From Neobacillus massiliamazoniensis (GTDB lineage: Bacteria; Bacillota; Bacilli; Bacillales; Cytobacillaceae), in assembly GCF_001048695.1 (NCBI RefSeq), contig NZ_CVRB01000002.1, forward strand, positions 930,001-994,000: a stretch of 64,000 nucleotides of DNA, in the 5' to 3' direction. Position 1 is the first letter of the stretch; each line of letters begins with the position of its first letter. This document shows, piece by piece, positions 25,290 through 36,200 of the stretch. Both the position numbers and the translations under genes were made by a program. A model generated the notes under the pieces. It saw only the letters and a list, made by a program, of their open reading frames with translations, did not search any database and had not been told where the DNA came from.

Positions 25290-27437
25290 TTGAATGGACT
25301 TTTATGGGTAAACCTCGTTGCATTCCTAGCTGTAACCGCTTACGGAATCGGTTTATTCGCTTATGTAGTGAAGACTAGGATTCAATACATTAAGCTCGGC
25401 AAAAAGGTCGAATTTGACAACAATGTCAAAGAGCGGATGAAAAAGATCTGGGTCATGGTCTTTGGACAGAAAAAACTCTTAAAAGATAAAAAGAGCGGCG
25501 CTATCCACGTTATGTTTTTCTATGGATTTATTCTCGTTCAATTCGGCGCAATTGATTTTATTTGGAAAGGAATTAAGCCGGGCTCGCATTTGCCGCTTGG
25601 GCCTTTATACGCAGGCTTTACCTTCTTCCAGGAAATTGTCACTCTCGTTATTTTAGTAGCGGTAGTTTGGGCGTTTTATCGCCGCTACATTGAAAAGCTT
25701 GTCCGCTTAAAAAGAGGCTTTAAATCAGGCCTTGTGCTCATCTTTATCGGCGGCTTAATGCTTTGGGTGCTCATCGGGAATGGAATGGACATCGTTTGGC
25801 ACGGTGAAGACCCATCCTGGACTGAACCGATTGCATCCCTTCTATCACTTCTCTTCGCAGGAATTGGCAAAACAGCAGCAATTGCTATTTTCTATGTAGC
25901 TTGGTGGCTCCACTTGATTTTCTTGTTAGCCTTCTTAGTTTATGTACCACAGGGAAAGCACGCGCACTTAATTGCCGGACCGGCCAATGTGTATGTGAAC
26001 CGCTTAGATAAACCAGGAAAGCTTAGAAAAATTAATTTTGAAGATGAATCACAGGAATCCTTTGGGGTTGGAAAAATTACTGACTTTGACCAGCTGCAAA
26101 TGCTTGATTTTTATGCATGTGTCGAATGCGGCCGCTGTACGAATATGTGTCCGGCGACAGGCACAGGCAAAATACTATCGCCAATGGATTTAATCTTGAA
26201 AATGCGCGATCACTTGACCCATTACGGGGCATCCGTCACCTCGAAGCAGCCATGGGTGCCGAAATTTGCCTTTGCAAATACAAAAGGAAATCAACTCGCC
26301 CTTGCTGCAAGCGGCCAAGGGGCAGAAGAATCTGCAGCAGCCGTTGCTTACAACCCAAGTTTGATCGGCGATGTGATTACTGAAGAAGAAATCTGGGCAT
26401 GTACGACCTGTCGAAATTGCGAGGACCAATGTCCAGTTATGAACGAGCACGTTGAGAAAATCATCGACCTGCGCCGTTTTCTTGTTTTAACAGAAGGAAA
26501 AATGAACCCTGATGCACAGCGTGCGATGACCAATATTGAGCGGCAGAGCAACCCTTGGGGCTTAAACCGCAAAGAGCGGGAAAAATGGCGCGAGCTTCGT
26601 GATGATGTTCATGTTCCGACCGTTAAAGAACTGAAAAAGGCCGATGAAGAATTTGAATATCTCTTCTGGGTAGGTTCAATGGGTTCTTACGATAACCGCA
26701 GCCAGAAGATTGCTTTATCATTCGCAAAGCTGTTAAACGAAGCAGGTGTGAAATTCGCGATCCTCGGGAACAAAGAGAAAAACTCCGGCGACACAGCGCG
26801 CCGTCTTGGTAACGAGTTCCTGTTCCAGGATCTTGCTGCTAAGAATATCGAGGAATTCGAAGATGCAGGGGTCAAGAAAATTATTACCACTGACCCGCAT
26901 GCCTACAATATTTTTAAAAGTGAATACCCTGATTTCGGGCTAGAGGCAGAAGTGTATCATCATACCGAGATTCTGGATCAGCTTGTGAAGGAAGGAAGAC
27001 TTGTTCCGAAATACGCAGTGAACGAAACCATTACCTTCCATGATTCCTGCTATCTTGGCCGTTACAATGATGTTTACGATCCGCCGCGGGAAATCTTGAA
27101 AGCCATTCCGGGCGTCAAGCTTGTGGAAATGGAGCGAAACCGAGAAAAAGGAATGTGCTGCGGTGCTGGAGGCGGCTTAATGTGGATGGAGGAAGATACT
27201 GGCCAGCGTATTAACGTTGCTAGAACTGAGCAGGCGCTTGAAACAAAATCGACGGCCATCAGCTCAGCATGTCCATATTGCTTAACCATGCTTTCAGATG
27301 GAACGAAGGCGAAAGAAGTAGAAGACAAGGTCGCCACATACGACGTTGCTGAATTGCTTGAAAAAGCAGTTTGCGGCGAAAGAACAGCGGAAGCGACCGT
27401 TAGCGACGTACACGAGTCGCTGGAGTTAGACAGTTAA
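25290..27437 (+). CDS. fadF: Iron-sulfur membrane oxidoreductase FadF (YwjF)
   Basis: This 715-residue protein has about five N-terminal membrane helices (NarI-like, residues ~5-225) and two 4Fe-4S motifs, CVECGRCTNMCP and CTTCRNCEDQCPV. Heterodisulfide-reductase-like CCG domains follow (CYLGRYN and CCGAGGGLMW). It is thought to pass electrons from acyl-CoA dehydrogenases and ETF to quinone during beta-oxidation; in B. subtilis the orthologue is in the FadR regulon. The TTG start has AAGGGAAGGGG upstream. It heads the degradation cluster. Confidence 0.92.
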   Translation: MNGLLWVNLVAFLAVTAYGIGLFAYVVKTRIQYIKLGKKVEFDNNVKERMKKIWVMVFGQKKLLKDKKSGAIHVMFFYGFILVQFGAIDFIWKGIKPGSHLPLGPLYAGFTFFQEIVTLVILVAVVWAFYRRYIEKLVRLKRGFKSGLVLIFIGGLMLWVLIGNGMDIVWHGEDPSWTEPIASLLSLLFAGIGKTAAIAIFYVAWWLHLIFLLAFLVYVPQGKHAHLIAGPANVYVNRLDKPGKLRKINFEDESQESFGVGKITDFDQLQMLDFYACVECGRCTNMCPATGTGKILSPMDLILKMRDHLTHYGASVTSKQPWVPKFAFANTKGNQLALAASGQGAEESAAAVAYNPSLIGDVITEEEIWACTTCRNCEDQCPVMNEHVEKIIDLRRFLVLTEGKMNPDAQRAMTNIERQSNPWGLNRKEREKWRELRDDVHVPTVKELKKADEEFEYLFWVGSMGSYDNRSQKIALSFAKLLNEAGVKFAILGNKEKNSGDTARRLGNEFLFQDLAAKNIEEFEDAGVKKIITTDPHAYNIFKSEYPDFGLEAEVYHHTEILDQLVKEGRLVPKYAVNETITFHDSCYLGRYNDVYDPPREILKAIPGVKLVEMERNREKGMCCGAGGGLMWMEEDTGQRINVARTEQALETKSTAISSACPYCLTMLSDGTKAKEVEDKVATYDVAELLEKAVCGERTAEATVSDVHESLELDS

Positions 27438-27452
27438 TGAGCGTATAGCGTT

Positions 27453-27527
27453 GCAGAAGTTGCTTTGTGAATTCATAAAATTTTAGGAATTTTGTGTAAA
27501 ACATTTCAACTTCTGCTTCTTTTTTTG
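27453..27527 (+). terminator. Terminator of fadF
   Basis: GCAGAAGTTG and CAACTTCTGC pair across a long loop and are followed by TTCTTTTTTT. The unit therefore ends here and the thiolase needs its own promoter. Confidence 0.75.
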
Positions 27528-27543
27528 TAAAATAAATTATGAA

Positions 27544-27616
27544 GTAAAACGCTTACATTTCTTTAACGCAGGATCTGCGTTACTTTTTTCGAGCAATTTC
27601 GAGCGAGCGTTCAGTC
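27544..27616 (+). promoter_or_regulatory. Candidate cre site and TetR operator before the thiolase gene
   Basis: 27601-27616 reads GAGCGAGCGTTCAGTC, identical over 16 bases to the reverse complement of the fadF operator. GTAAAACGCTTACA (27544-27557) reads TGTAAGCGTTTTAC in reverse, close to a catabolite-response element. No convincing -35/-10 pair was found here, so the promoter position is unknown. Confidence 0.6.
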
Positions 27617-27682
27617 GCCTCAAAGGGAAGTTGCTTAGGAAAAAGGAGCCAATGGTAATTTTTGAAAAAGGGAAGTGTTTTC

Positions 27683-28870
27683 ATGGAGAGAACGGTTATT
27701 TTAAGTGGGGTTAGAACACCATTCGGAAAGTTTGGCAACGCATTAAGCGGCCTTACAGCATCGGAGTTAGGCGGAATCGTTGTTAAAGAAGCATTACAGC
27801 GGGCGGGTGTTAAGCCAGAGGAAGTTCAAGAAGTCATTTTGGGAACGGTTTTACAAGGGGGACAGGGACAAATTCCTTCGCGTCAGGCAGCAAGACATGC
27901 CGGACTGCCATGGGAAGTGAAAACAGAAACGGTTAATAAGGTATGCGCTTCAGGGATGCGCAGTGTGACCTTGGCAGATCAGATCATCCGCGTCGGTGAC
28001 GAAGAGGTCATCGTCGCTGGCGGAATGGAATCGATGAGCAATGCCCCGTACCTGATGCCAAAAGCACGCTGGGGTCTACGCATGGGCGATGCCCCGGTGG
28101 TTGATTTAATGGTTCATGATGGCTTAAGCTGCAGCTTTACCGGTGTTCACATGGGGACGTACGGGAACTCGACAGCTGTTGAGATGGGGATTAGCCGCGA
28201 AGCGCAAGATGAGTGGTCGTACCGCAGCCACCAACGTGCAATCGCAGCCATCGAAAGCGGGAAATTTGCTGAAGAAATCGTTCCGGTCATAATACCGCAG
28301 CGAAAAGGCGACCCAGTGGTAGTTAATCACGACGAATCCCCAAGGAAAGACACCTCTTTAGAAAAGCTGTCTAAACTTGGACCGGTATTTAATGGTGAAG
28401 GGACGATTACGGCCGGGAATGCTCCTGGAGTCAATGACGGTGCGGCCGCCCTCGTCCTAATGAGTGAAGAGCGCGCAATCCAAGAAGGAAGAAAAGTCGA
28501 AGCAGTTATCCTTGCTCACGCCGCGATTGCTTTAGAAGCAAAGGATTTCCCGAAAAGTCCTGGAGTTGTCATCAATGAGCTGTTAAGAAAAACAGGCAAA
28601 AGCGTGGAAGAAATCGACCTTTTCGAAATAAACGAAGCCTTTGCAGCAGTAGCCTTAGCAAGCGAAAAAATTGCCGGGCTTGACCCAGAAAAGGTCAATG
28701 TCAATGGCGGTGCAGTCGCATTAGGGCATCCAATCGGGGCAAGCGGGGCACGTATTATCATTACCTTGATGCATGAATTGAAGCGTCGCGGCGGCGGAAT
28801 CGGAATTGCCGCTATTTGCAGCGGCGGCGGCCAAGGCGATGCCGTTATGATTGAAGTTCCAAAGGCGTAA
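27683..28870 (+). CDS. mmgA: Acetyl-CoA C-acyltransferase (thiolase), MmgA-like
   Basis: This 395-residue thiolase has the acyl-enzyme Cys88 in [10 protein letters not shown], then [16 protein letters not shown] (His) and [10 protein letters not shown] (second Cys). It cleaves or condenses 3-ketoacyl-CoA. Start 27683 is chosen because the protein then begins [18 protein letters not shown] like the family; an in-frame TTG at 27662 adds only seven residues. It is followed by Hbd and acyl-CoA dehydrogenase genes as in the mmgABC operon of B. subtilis. Confidence 0.93.
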   Translation: MERTVILSGVRTPFGKFGNALSGLTASELGGIVVKEALQRAGVKPEEVQEVILGTVLQGGQGQIPSRQAARHAGLPWEVKTETVNKVCASGMRSVTLADQIIRVGDEEVIVAGGMESMSNAPYLMPKARWGLRMGDAPVVDLMVHDGLSCSFTGVHMGTYGNSTAVEMGISREAQDEWSYRSHQRAIAAIESGKFAEEIVPVIIPQRKGDPVVVNHDESPRKDTSLEKLSKLGPVFNGEGTITAGNAPGVNDGAAALVLMSEERAIQEGRKVEAVILAHAAIALEAKDFPKSPGVVINELLRKTGKSVEEIDLFEINEAFAAVALASEKIAGLDPEKVNVNGGAVALGHPIGASGARIIITLMHELKRRGGGIGIAAICSGGGQGDAVMIEVPKA

Positions 28871-28878
28871 ATGGTGCG

Positions 28879-29040
28879 TTCGCGCATAACTTGGTTGGAT
28901 TCGCGCATATCTCGCTTCAAATCGCGCATAATTCGGCAGTAATAATCGATTCGCAGATAAAATGTAAGTTTCGTAGATATATCCGTTCAATACACGGATA
29001 AAACAAAATAATCGCAGATAAATTCGTTCAATTCGCAGAT
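28879..29040. repeat. Array of TCGCGCATAA/TCGCAGATAA words, ~21-bp period
   Basis: TCGCGCATA begins at 28879, 28900 and 28921. TCGCAGATA or a near match follows at 28950, 28970, 28991, 29011 and 29032. Spacing is 20-21 bp except for one 29-bp step. It fills the 203-bp gap between the thiolase and mmgB within an apparent operon. Confidence 0.85.
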
Positions 29041-29073
29041 AAATTTTAAAAAAACGAACCTGGAGGGGAAATC

Positions 29074-29925
29074 ATGAAGGTTGAAAAAGTAATGGTAATC
29101 GGAGCAGGACAAATGGGGTCAGGAATTGCCCAAGTTTGCGCACAAGCAGGGTATCAAGTCGTATTACATGACTTAAAACAAGATTTTGTTGATCGCGGCT
29201 TAGGCATCATCAATAAAAATCTATCACGTAACGTGGATAAAGGCCGGTTAACCGAGGAGCAGAAGCAAGTCATTTTGGGCCAGCTTACCACTTCAACAGA
29301 TTTGAAGAATGCAGGCGACGTTGACCTTGTCATCGAAGCTGCTGTGGAAAATATGGAAATTAAAACGAAGCTGTTTGCAGAGCTAGACAAAATTGCTCCG
29401 GCACATGCTATTTTAGCAAGCAATACCTCCTCGCTGCCGATCACAGAAATCGCCGCTGCGACCACCCGACCAGAAAAAGTAATCGGCATGCATTTTATGA
29501 ATCCAGTGCCGGTTATGAAGCTTGTTGAAATTATCCGCGGGCTCGCCACTGCAGATGAGGTTTACCAAGTCATTGAGGACATGACGAAATCATTGGGCAA
29601 GGTGCCGGTTGAAGTTAACGACTTTCCAGGCTTTGTATCTAACCGTATTCTCATGCCGATGATTAACGAAGCGATTTATACATTGTACGAAGGAGTAGCC
29701 ACGAAAGAAGCCATTGATGAAGTGATGAAGCTGGGGATGAATCATCCGATGGGACCGCTTACCCTAGCTGACTTTATTGGCTTGGATACATGCCTTTATA
29801 TTATGGAAACTCTTCAGGAAGGCTTTGGGGATGACAAGTACCGTCCATGCCCGCTCCTTCGCAAATATGTAAAAGCAGGCTGGCTCGGCCGTAAAACGGG
29901 TCGTGGTTTTTACACATACGAATAA
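29074..29925 (+). CDS. mmgB: 3-hydroxybutyryl-CoA dehydrogenase
   Basis: This 283-residue protein has the N-terminal NAD-binding motif [20 protein letters not shown] and the conserved [15 protein letters not shown], with the catalytic His. The C-terminal dimerisation domain ends [10 protein letters not shown]. It oxidises 3-hydroxyacyl-CoA to 3-ketoacyl-CoA, the step before the thiolase. CTGGAGGGGAAA precedes the ATG, and the acyl-CoA dehydrogenase gene begins 12 bp after the stop. Confidence 0.95.
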   Translation: MKVEKVMVIGAGQMGSGIAQVCAQAGYQVVLHDLKQDFVDRGLGIINKNLSRNVDKGRLTEEQKQVILGQLTTSTDLKNAGDVDLVIEAAVENMEIKTKLFAELDKIAPAHAILASNTSSLPITEIAAATTRPEKVIGMHFMNPVPVMKLVEIIRGLATADEVYQVIEDMTKSLGKVPVEVNDFPGFVSNRILMPMINEAIYTLYEGVATKEAIDEVMKLGMNHPMGPLTLADFIGLDTCLYIMETLQEGFGDDKYRPCPLLRKYVKAGWLGRKTGRGFYTYE

Positions 29926-29937
29926 GGGGAGAGCAAC

Positions 29938-31068
29938 ATGAATTTGACCTTCACAGAAGAACAAGAAATGATGCGGAAAATGGTGCGCGATTTTGCTGCT
30001 AGCGAAATCGCACCCTTTATCGAAAAAATGGAAAAAGGGGAATTCCCGCGCGAGATTCTTCGCAAGATGGGCGAACTCGGCCTTATGGGCATTCCTGTTC
30101 CTGAAAAATACGGCGGTGCTGAGATGGATTTCACCTCTTACATCATCGCCATCAATGAAATCTCTCGAGTCAGCGCCACTTTGGGCGTGATTCTTTCCGT
30201 CCATACGTCTGTTGGCACGAATCCGATTCTCTATTTTGGCACAGAGGAGCAGAAGCAAAAATACTTGCCAAAGCTGGCATCAGGGGAGTATTTAGGCGCC
30301 TTTTGCTTAACGGAGCCAAGCGCGGGCTCAGATGCGGCCAGTTTAAAGACGCGTGCTGTAAAGGATGGCGACCATTATGTTCTTAATGGCTCTAAGGTGT
30401 TCATCACCAACGGCGGAGAAGCGGACATTTATATTGTGTTTGCCACAACCGACCCTAAATTAGGAACAAAGGGAATCGTGGCCTTTATTGTTGAAAAAAA
30501 TACGCCCGGCTTTGTCATCGGTAAGGATGAACAGAAAATGGGGCTGCACGGCTCAAGAACAGTCCAGCTGACCTTTGATAACATGCGGGTTCCAGTGGAG
30601 AATATGCTTGGAAAAGAACACGAGGGCTTTAAAATTGCGATGGCAAACCTCGATGTAGGCCGAATTGGGATTGCCACCCAGGCGCTAGGAATTGCAGAGG
30701 CGGCACTCGAGGCGGCAACGAACTACGCCAAGGAGCGACAGCAATTCGGCAAACTGATTGCTGCCCAGCAAGGAATCGCCTTTAAGCTTGCGGATATGGC
30801 GACAAGCGTCGAGGCTGCAAGATTACTAGTTTATCGTGCAGCCGATCTACGGACGAACGGCTTAAAATGCGGGCTAGAAGCATCGATGGCGAAGTTATTC
30901 GCGTCAAGGACAGCGGTTGAAGTTGCAACCGAAGCGATCCAAGTGTTTGGAGGCTACGGCTACACCGAGGATTACCCGGTCGAACGCTACTTCCGCGACG
31001 CTAAAATAACGGAAATCTACGAAGGCACAAGCGAGATTCAGAGGATTGTTATTAGTAAAAATCTATAA
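29938..31068 (+). CDS. mmgC: Acyl-CoA dehydrogenase (MmgC-like)
   Basis: This 376-residue flavoprotein has the family landmarks [37 protein letters not shown], the FAD-binding [19 protein letters not shown], and the catalytic Glu in [10 protein letters not shown] near the C-terminus. It is a short-chain acyl-CoA dehydrogenase by context, feeding electrons to ETF and FadF. AAGGGGAGAGC precedes the ATG. It is co-transcribed with mmgB. Confidence 0.92.
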   Translation: MNLTFTEEQEMMRKMVRDFAASEIAPFIEKMEKGEFPREILRKMGELGLMGIPVPEKYGGAEMDFTSYIIAINEISRVSATLGVILSVHTSVGTNPILYFGTEEQKQKYLPKLASGEYLGAFCLTEPSAGSDAASLKTRAVKDGDHYVLNGSKVFITNGGEADIYIVFATTDPKLGTKGIVAFIVEKNTPGFVIGKDEQKMGLHGSRTVQLTFDNMRVPVENMLGKEHEGFKIAMANLDVGRIGIATQALGIAEAALEAATNYAKERQQFGKLIAAQQGIAFKLADMATSVEAARLLVYRAADLRTNGLKCGLEASMAKLFASRTAVEVATEAIQVFGGYGYTEDYPVERYFRDAKITEIYEGTSEIQRIVISKNL

Positions 31069-31137
31069 GTTTTTCAGATAAGGATAGAGCTTTAAAGATT
31101 TATTTTGTTATGCGTTTCCTTATTTTTCTAAAAAATG

Positions 31138-31250
31138 TCGTAAACAACCTAAAATTTGTAGTAAGTCATCGGAAATATGTTGTAAAGCACTTAAATGGTG
31201 TTGTAAGTCTAAAAAAATGGTCGTAAGTCACCTGATATATGTAGTAAGCC
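31138..31250. repeat. Array of GTAAGTC words, ~21-bp period
   Basis: GTAA words (TCGTAA, TAGTAAGTC, TTGTAAAGC, TTGTAAGTC, TCGTAAGTC, TAGTAAGCC) begin near 31140, 31161, 31182, 31203, 31223 and 31244, a step of 20-21 bp. It lies between the two acyl-CoA dehydrogenase genes. Confidence 0.82.
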
Positions 31251-31290
31251 TCGAATGACCATACAGGAAAACCACAAGGGGGACTCAATA

Positions 31291-32430
31291 ATGAACTTTA
31301 AATTAACCGAAGAACATGAAATGATTCGTAAAATGGTTCGCGATTTTGCCAAAAATGAAGTGGCGCCGACTGCAGCTGAACGGGATGAGAACGAAACCTT
31401 TGACCGTGAAATTTTTGACAAAATGGCCGAGCTTGGCTTAACGGGGATTCCGTGGCCGGAAGAATACGGCGGCATCGGCAGTGATTACCTCGCTTACTGT
31501 ATTGCTGTTGAAGAGCTTTCCCGTGTCGACGCGTCCATTGGCGTAACTCTTTCAGCTCACACTTCGCTAGCAGGCTGGCCGATTTTCAAATTCGGTTCCG
31601 AAGAGCAAAAGCAAAAATTTCTTCGTCCGATGGCAGAGGGAACGAAGATTGGTGCTTACGGCTTAACAGAGCCTGGCAGCGGTTCGGATGCAGGTGGGAT
31701 GAGAACGGCGGCCCGTCTTGAGGGCGATCATTACGTCCTTAACGGTTCTAAAATTTTCATCACAAATGGTGGTGTGGCTGATATTTATGTAGTGTTTGCC
31801 TTAACAGATCCATCCAGCAAACAAAGAGGAACGACCGCTTTTATTGTTGAAAAAGACTTTCCAGGATTTTCTGTTGGGAAAAAAGAAAAGAAACTCGGTA
31901 TTCGTTCATCACCGACAACGGAAATTATTTTTGAAGATTGCAAGGTTCCTGTTGAAAATCGCCTTGGCGAAGAGGGAGACGGCTTTAAAGTTGCGATGAT
32001 GACGCTTGATGGCGGTCGCAACGGGATCGCAGCTCAAGCGGTGGGAATAGCCCAAGGAGCGCTTGATGCAGCGGTTGATTATGCAAGAGAGCGCCACCAG
32101 TTCGGCAAGCCAATTGCCGCCAACCAAGGAATCAGCTTTAAGCTTGCAGACATGGCTACAGGCATTGAAGCTGCAAGACTATTAACATATCAAGCAGCAT
32201 GGCTTGAATCAAACGGACTGCCATACGGAAAAGAATCGGCGATGTCGAAGCTGTTTGCCGGTGATACAGCAATGAAGGTTACAACAGAAGCAGTACAGGT
32301 TTTTGGCGGCTATGGATATACAAAGGATTACCCGGCTGAACGCTTCATGCGCGATGCAAAAATTACGCAAATCTACGAAGGAACGCAAGAAATCCAGCGC
32401 CTTGTAATTTCACGGATGCTAACAAAATAA
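31291..32430 (+). CDS. acdA: Acyl-CoA dehydrogenase (AcdA-like)
   Basis: This 379-residue paralogue of the preceding dehydrogenase has the same motifs ([54 protein letters not shown]) and catalytic Glu in [10 protein letters not shown]. The length equals B. subtilis AcdA. Substrate chain length or branching cannot be read from the sequence; the nearby icmF suggests short branched acyl-CoAs. ATG 31291 follows AGGGGGA; an in-frame ATG at 31255 is too early. Confidence 0.92.
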   Translation: MNFKLTEEHEMIRKMVRDFAKNEVAPTAAERDENETFDREIFDKMAELGLTGIPWPEEYGGIGSDYLAYCIAVEELSRVDASIGVTLSAHTSLAGWPIFKFGSEEQKQKFLRPMAEGTKIGAYGLTEPGSGSDAGGMRTAARLEGDHYVLNGSKIFITNGGVADIYVVFALTDPSSKQRGTTAFIVEKDFPGFSVGKKEKKLGIRSSPTTEIIFEDCKVPVENRLGEEGDGFKVAMMTLDGGRNGIAAQAVGIAQGALDAAVDYARERHQFGKPIAANQGISFKLADMATGIEAARLLTYQAAWLESNGLPYGKESAMSKLFAGDTAMKVTTEAVQVFGGYGYTKDYPAERFMRDAKITQIYEGTQEIQRLVISRMLTK

Positions 32431-32443
32431 GGCGGTTAAACGG

Positions 32444-33109
32444 ATGAAGAAGCGGGAAGTAATGGCCTCGGTCAAGGATGAGCGTTTGGTGCAAAAACGG
32501 CGTGATCAAATGATCAAAGGAGCGGTAGCCCTTTTTAAACAAAAGGGGTTCCACCGGACAACGACGAGAGAAATTGCCAAAGCGGCGGGCTTTAGCATCG
32601 GGACGTTATACGAATATATTCGCACAAAGGAAGATGTCCTTTACCTTGTATGTGACAGCATCTATGACCATGTAAGTGATCGTCTGGAAAAAGAGCTTGA
32701 TAATAAAAAGGGTACATTAGAAAGCTTGAAGCTGGGAATAGCGAACTTTTTTCAAGTCATGGATGAAATGCAGGCCGAGGTTCTGGTGATGTACCAGGAG
32801 GTAAAATCACTATCAAAGGATGCCCTTCCATATGTTTTGAAGAAGGAAATGGATATGGTAGGCATGTTTGAGAACCTGCTGACACGCTGCGTGGAAAACG
32901 GTGAGCTCAAGCTTAGCGAACAACAAGTCAAAATCATTGCCCACGACATCTTTGTTCAAGGCCAAATGTGGGGCTTCCGCCGCTGGGCCCTCCAAAAACT
33001 ATTCACGCTCGAACAGTACATCGAGCTGCAAACAGAGCTGTTGTTCACAGGAATCAAAGGCGATGCCTTAAAAATGGTGCCTGACACCAAAATGGATGTT
33101 GGAAAATGA
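32444..33109 (+). CDS. TetR/AcrR-family regulator of the acyl-CoA degradation cluster
   Basis: This 221-residue protein has an N-terminal TetR helix-turn-helix (GFHRTTTREIAKAAGFSIGT, then LYEYIRTKEDVLY) and an all-helical ligand domain. It is the likely repressor acting at the two GAGCGAGCGTTCAGTC operators, with an acyl-CoA as inducer; this is inference from position and operator sharing. The last codons (MVPDTKMDVGK) are encoded by a family B repeat (GGTGCCTGACACC at 33076), so the native C-terminus may have been replaced. Confidence 0.88.
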   Translation: MKKREVMASVKDERLVQKRRDQMIKGAVALFKQKGFHRTTTREIAKAAGFSIGTLYEYIRTKEDVLYLVCDSIYDHVSDRLEKELDNKKGTLESLKLGIANFFQVMDEMQAEVLVMYQEVKSLSKDALPYVLKKEMDMVGMFENLLTRCVENGELKLSEQQVKIIAHDIFVQGQMWGFRRWALQKLFTLEQYIELQTELLFTGIKGDALKMVPDTKMDVGK

Positions 33110-33166
33110 ACTGTCCACTCCACACGTACAAAAGAGGGGTTTTGTCCACGAGCGGTGCCTGACACC
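33076..33166. repeat. Family B repeat overlapping the tetR 3' end
   Basis: Two copies of GGTGCCTGACACC (33076-33088 and 33154-33166) lie in the same orientation. Between them are CTGTCCACTCC and TTTTGTCCACG, words shared with the speE-speB copy. The element lies partly in tetR and reaches to 35 bp before icmF. Confidence 0.85.
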
Positions 33167-33200
33167 AAAACATCAATAGGGAAGAATAAGGGGGAGAAGG

Positions 33201-36200
33201 ATGAGCACGACGGGAAATTATCAGCCAAAGCATCATATTCGGTTTGTAACGGCGTCTAGTTTGTTTGACGGTCACGATGCTTCCATCAATATTATGAGAC
33301 GGATCCTTCAAGCGAGCGGGGCCGAGGTCATTCATCTTGGCCACAACCGCTCGGTAGAGGAGGTTGTGAACGCGGCAATCCAGGAGGATGTGCAGGGGAT
33401 CGCAATTTCTTCCTATCAGGGGGGACACGTTGAATACTTCAAATATATGTACGATTTATTAAAGGAAAAAGGTGCACCTCATATCCGCATTTACGGCGGC
33501 GGGGGTGGCGTTATCATTCCACGCGAAATCAAGGAACTTCAAGACTACGGTATTTCCGGAATCTTTTCACCTGAGGATGGCCGGAGACTCGGGCTGCAAG
33601 GGATGATCAACGTTATGCTCGAGGAGTGCGACGTTGCAACGGTGACCACAGAAGTCACAGAGCAGATGAATAAGCTCCCATCCGGTGATGCCGTCGCCGT
33701 CGCCAAGCTGATTACGCTTGCTGAGCTTCATGTTGATCAAAACGAAGAGGCAGCAGCAGCGCTAGAGAAAGTGAAAGAGCTAACCAAAAATGTACCAGTA
33801 ATCGGTATCACAGGTACGGGCGGTGCTGGAAAAAGCTCGCTGACCGATGAGCTCATCCGCCGCTTCCTCAATGAGCTGCCAGATAAAAAAGTGGCGATTC
33901 TTTCTGTTGACCCGACGAAACAAAAAACAGGCGGTGCTCTCTTAGGAGATCGGATCCGCATGAATGCGATTTTTTCACCAAATGTCTACATGCGCAGCCT
34001 TGCAACAAGGCATTCGAAAAATGAGCTTTCGCTGGCGATTAAAGATGCAGTGACCGTCACGAAAGCAGCCGGCTTTGACCTCGTCATCGTCGAAACGAGC
34101 GGGATTGGCCAAGGCGATGCCGAAATCACGGAAATTTGTGATGTTTCCTTATATGTGATGACGAGCGAATTCGGTGCGCCATCCCAGCTAGAAAAAATCG
34201 ATATGATTGACTTCGCTGACCTCATTGTCATCAACAAATTTGAGCGCAAAGGCTCCGAGGATGCGAAGCGCCAGGTGCAAAAGCAGTACCAGCGTAGCCA
34301 TATGCTGTTTGAAAAAGACGCATCCGAAATGCCGGTCTATGGCACGATTGCCAGCCAGTTCAACGACCCGGGAACGAACGCTTTGTTCGCGGCGTTAATT
34401 GAAACTATCAATCAAAAAATGAACACAGCTTGGGAAACTTCTTTTAGCAAAAACGCCCTTGTAGAAAAACAAAATGTCATCATCCCAACGGACCGCCGCT
34501 ATTACTTAAGAGAAATCTCGGAAACCGTAAGACGTTACCATCAAAATGCGGCAGTGCAGGCGGATTTAGCACGGAAATTATTCCAGCTTGAGGGTGCCAT
34601 GGCCCTTGTAAACGATCAGCCAGAAGTCCTTCAATCATTAGAGGCTATCAAGCAAGACGTTGAAAGCAAACTAACAGCGGAATCGAAGAAAATTCTCGCC
34701 AGCTGGGAAAATACAAAGAAAGAATATGCTGCCGACCAGTTTGTCACGAGAATTCGCGACAAAGAAATCATTACCGTTTTAAAAACAAAAAGCCTTTCCG
34801 GCCTCGATATTCCGAAAGTGGCCCTGCCAAAATTTAAAGACTACGGCGAAATTCTCCGCTGGGTCTACCAAGAAAATATTCCAGGTGCGTTCCCGTACAC
34901 AGCAGGAGTATTCCCGTTCAAGCGTGAAGGCGAAGATCCGAAACGGCAATTTGCCGGCGAAGGAACACCGGAAAAAACGAACCGCCGCTTCCACTACCTG
35001 TCAAAGGATGACCCTGCGAAGCGCCTGAGTACCGCGTTCGATTCCGTGACCTTGTATGGCGAAGATCCTGATTACCGTCCCGACATTTACGGTAAAATCG
35101 GTGAGAGTGGCGTCAGCGTTTGTACGCTAGATGACATGAAAAAACTGTACGCAGGCTTTGATTTATGCCATCCATCTACATCTGTCTCGATGACGATCAA
35201 TGGTCCGGCGCCGATTATTTTAGCGATGTTCATGAATACCGCGATTGATCAGCAGGTGAAACTGAAGGAGGCAGAGCTTGGCCGCATCCTTACACTTGAA
35301 GAGTTCGCCGCTGTGAAGGCTTATACATTAAAAACTGTCCGCGGTACAGTGCAGGCTGATATTTTAAAAGAAGACCAAGGACAAAACACATGTATTTTTT
35401 CAACCGAATTTGCTCTAAGGATGATGGGGGATATCCAGCAATATTTCATCGATCATCAAGTCCGTAATTACTATTCGGTATCGATTTCTGGCTATCATAT
35501 TGCTGAAGCAGGAGCCAATCCGATTTCGCAGCTAGCCTTCACCCTTTCTAATGGCTTCACTTATGTTGAGTACTATTTAAGCCGTGGCATGAACATCGAC
35601 GATTTTGCGCCAAACCTGTCGTTCTTCTTCTCCAATGGCTTGGATCCAGAATATACGGTCATTGGCCGCGTGTCACGCCGCATTTGGGCAACGGTCATGC
35701 GCGATAAGTACGGGGCAAACGAGCGTAGCCAAAAGCTGAAATACCATGTTCAAACATCCGGCCGTTCGCTGCACGCTCAGGAAATTGATTTTAATGATAT
35801 CCGTACAACGCTGCAGGCATTGATGGCGTTGCATGATAATTGCAACTCGCTTCATACGAATGCCTATGACGAAGCGATTACAACGCCAACGGAAGAGTCT
35901 GTACGTAGGGCGATGGCGATCCAGATGATCATCACCAAAGAACACGGTTTAACGAAAAACGAGAACCCGCTTCAAGGCTCGTTTATTGTTGAAGAGTTAA
36001 CCGATCTCGTTGAGGAAGCGGTCCTTCAGGAATTTGAACGTTTAAACGACCGCGGTGGGGTGCTAGGCTCGATGGAAACCCAGTATCAGCGCGGTAAAAT
36101 TCAAGACGAATCAATGTATTATGAAATGAAAAAGCATACTGGCGAATTACCGATCATCGGTGTGAACACCTACTTGAACCCAAATCCTCCTTCAGAGGAA

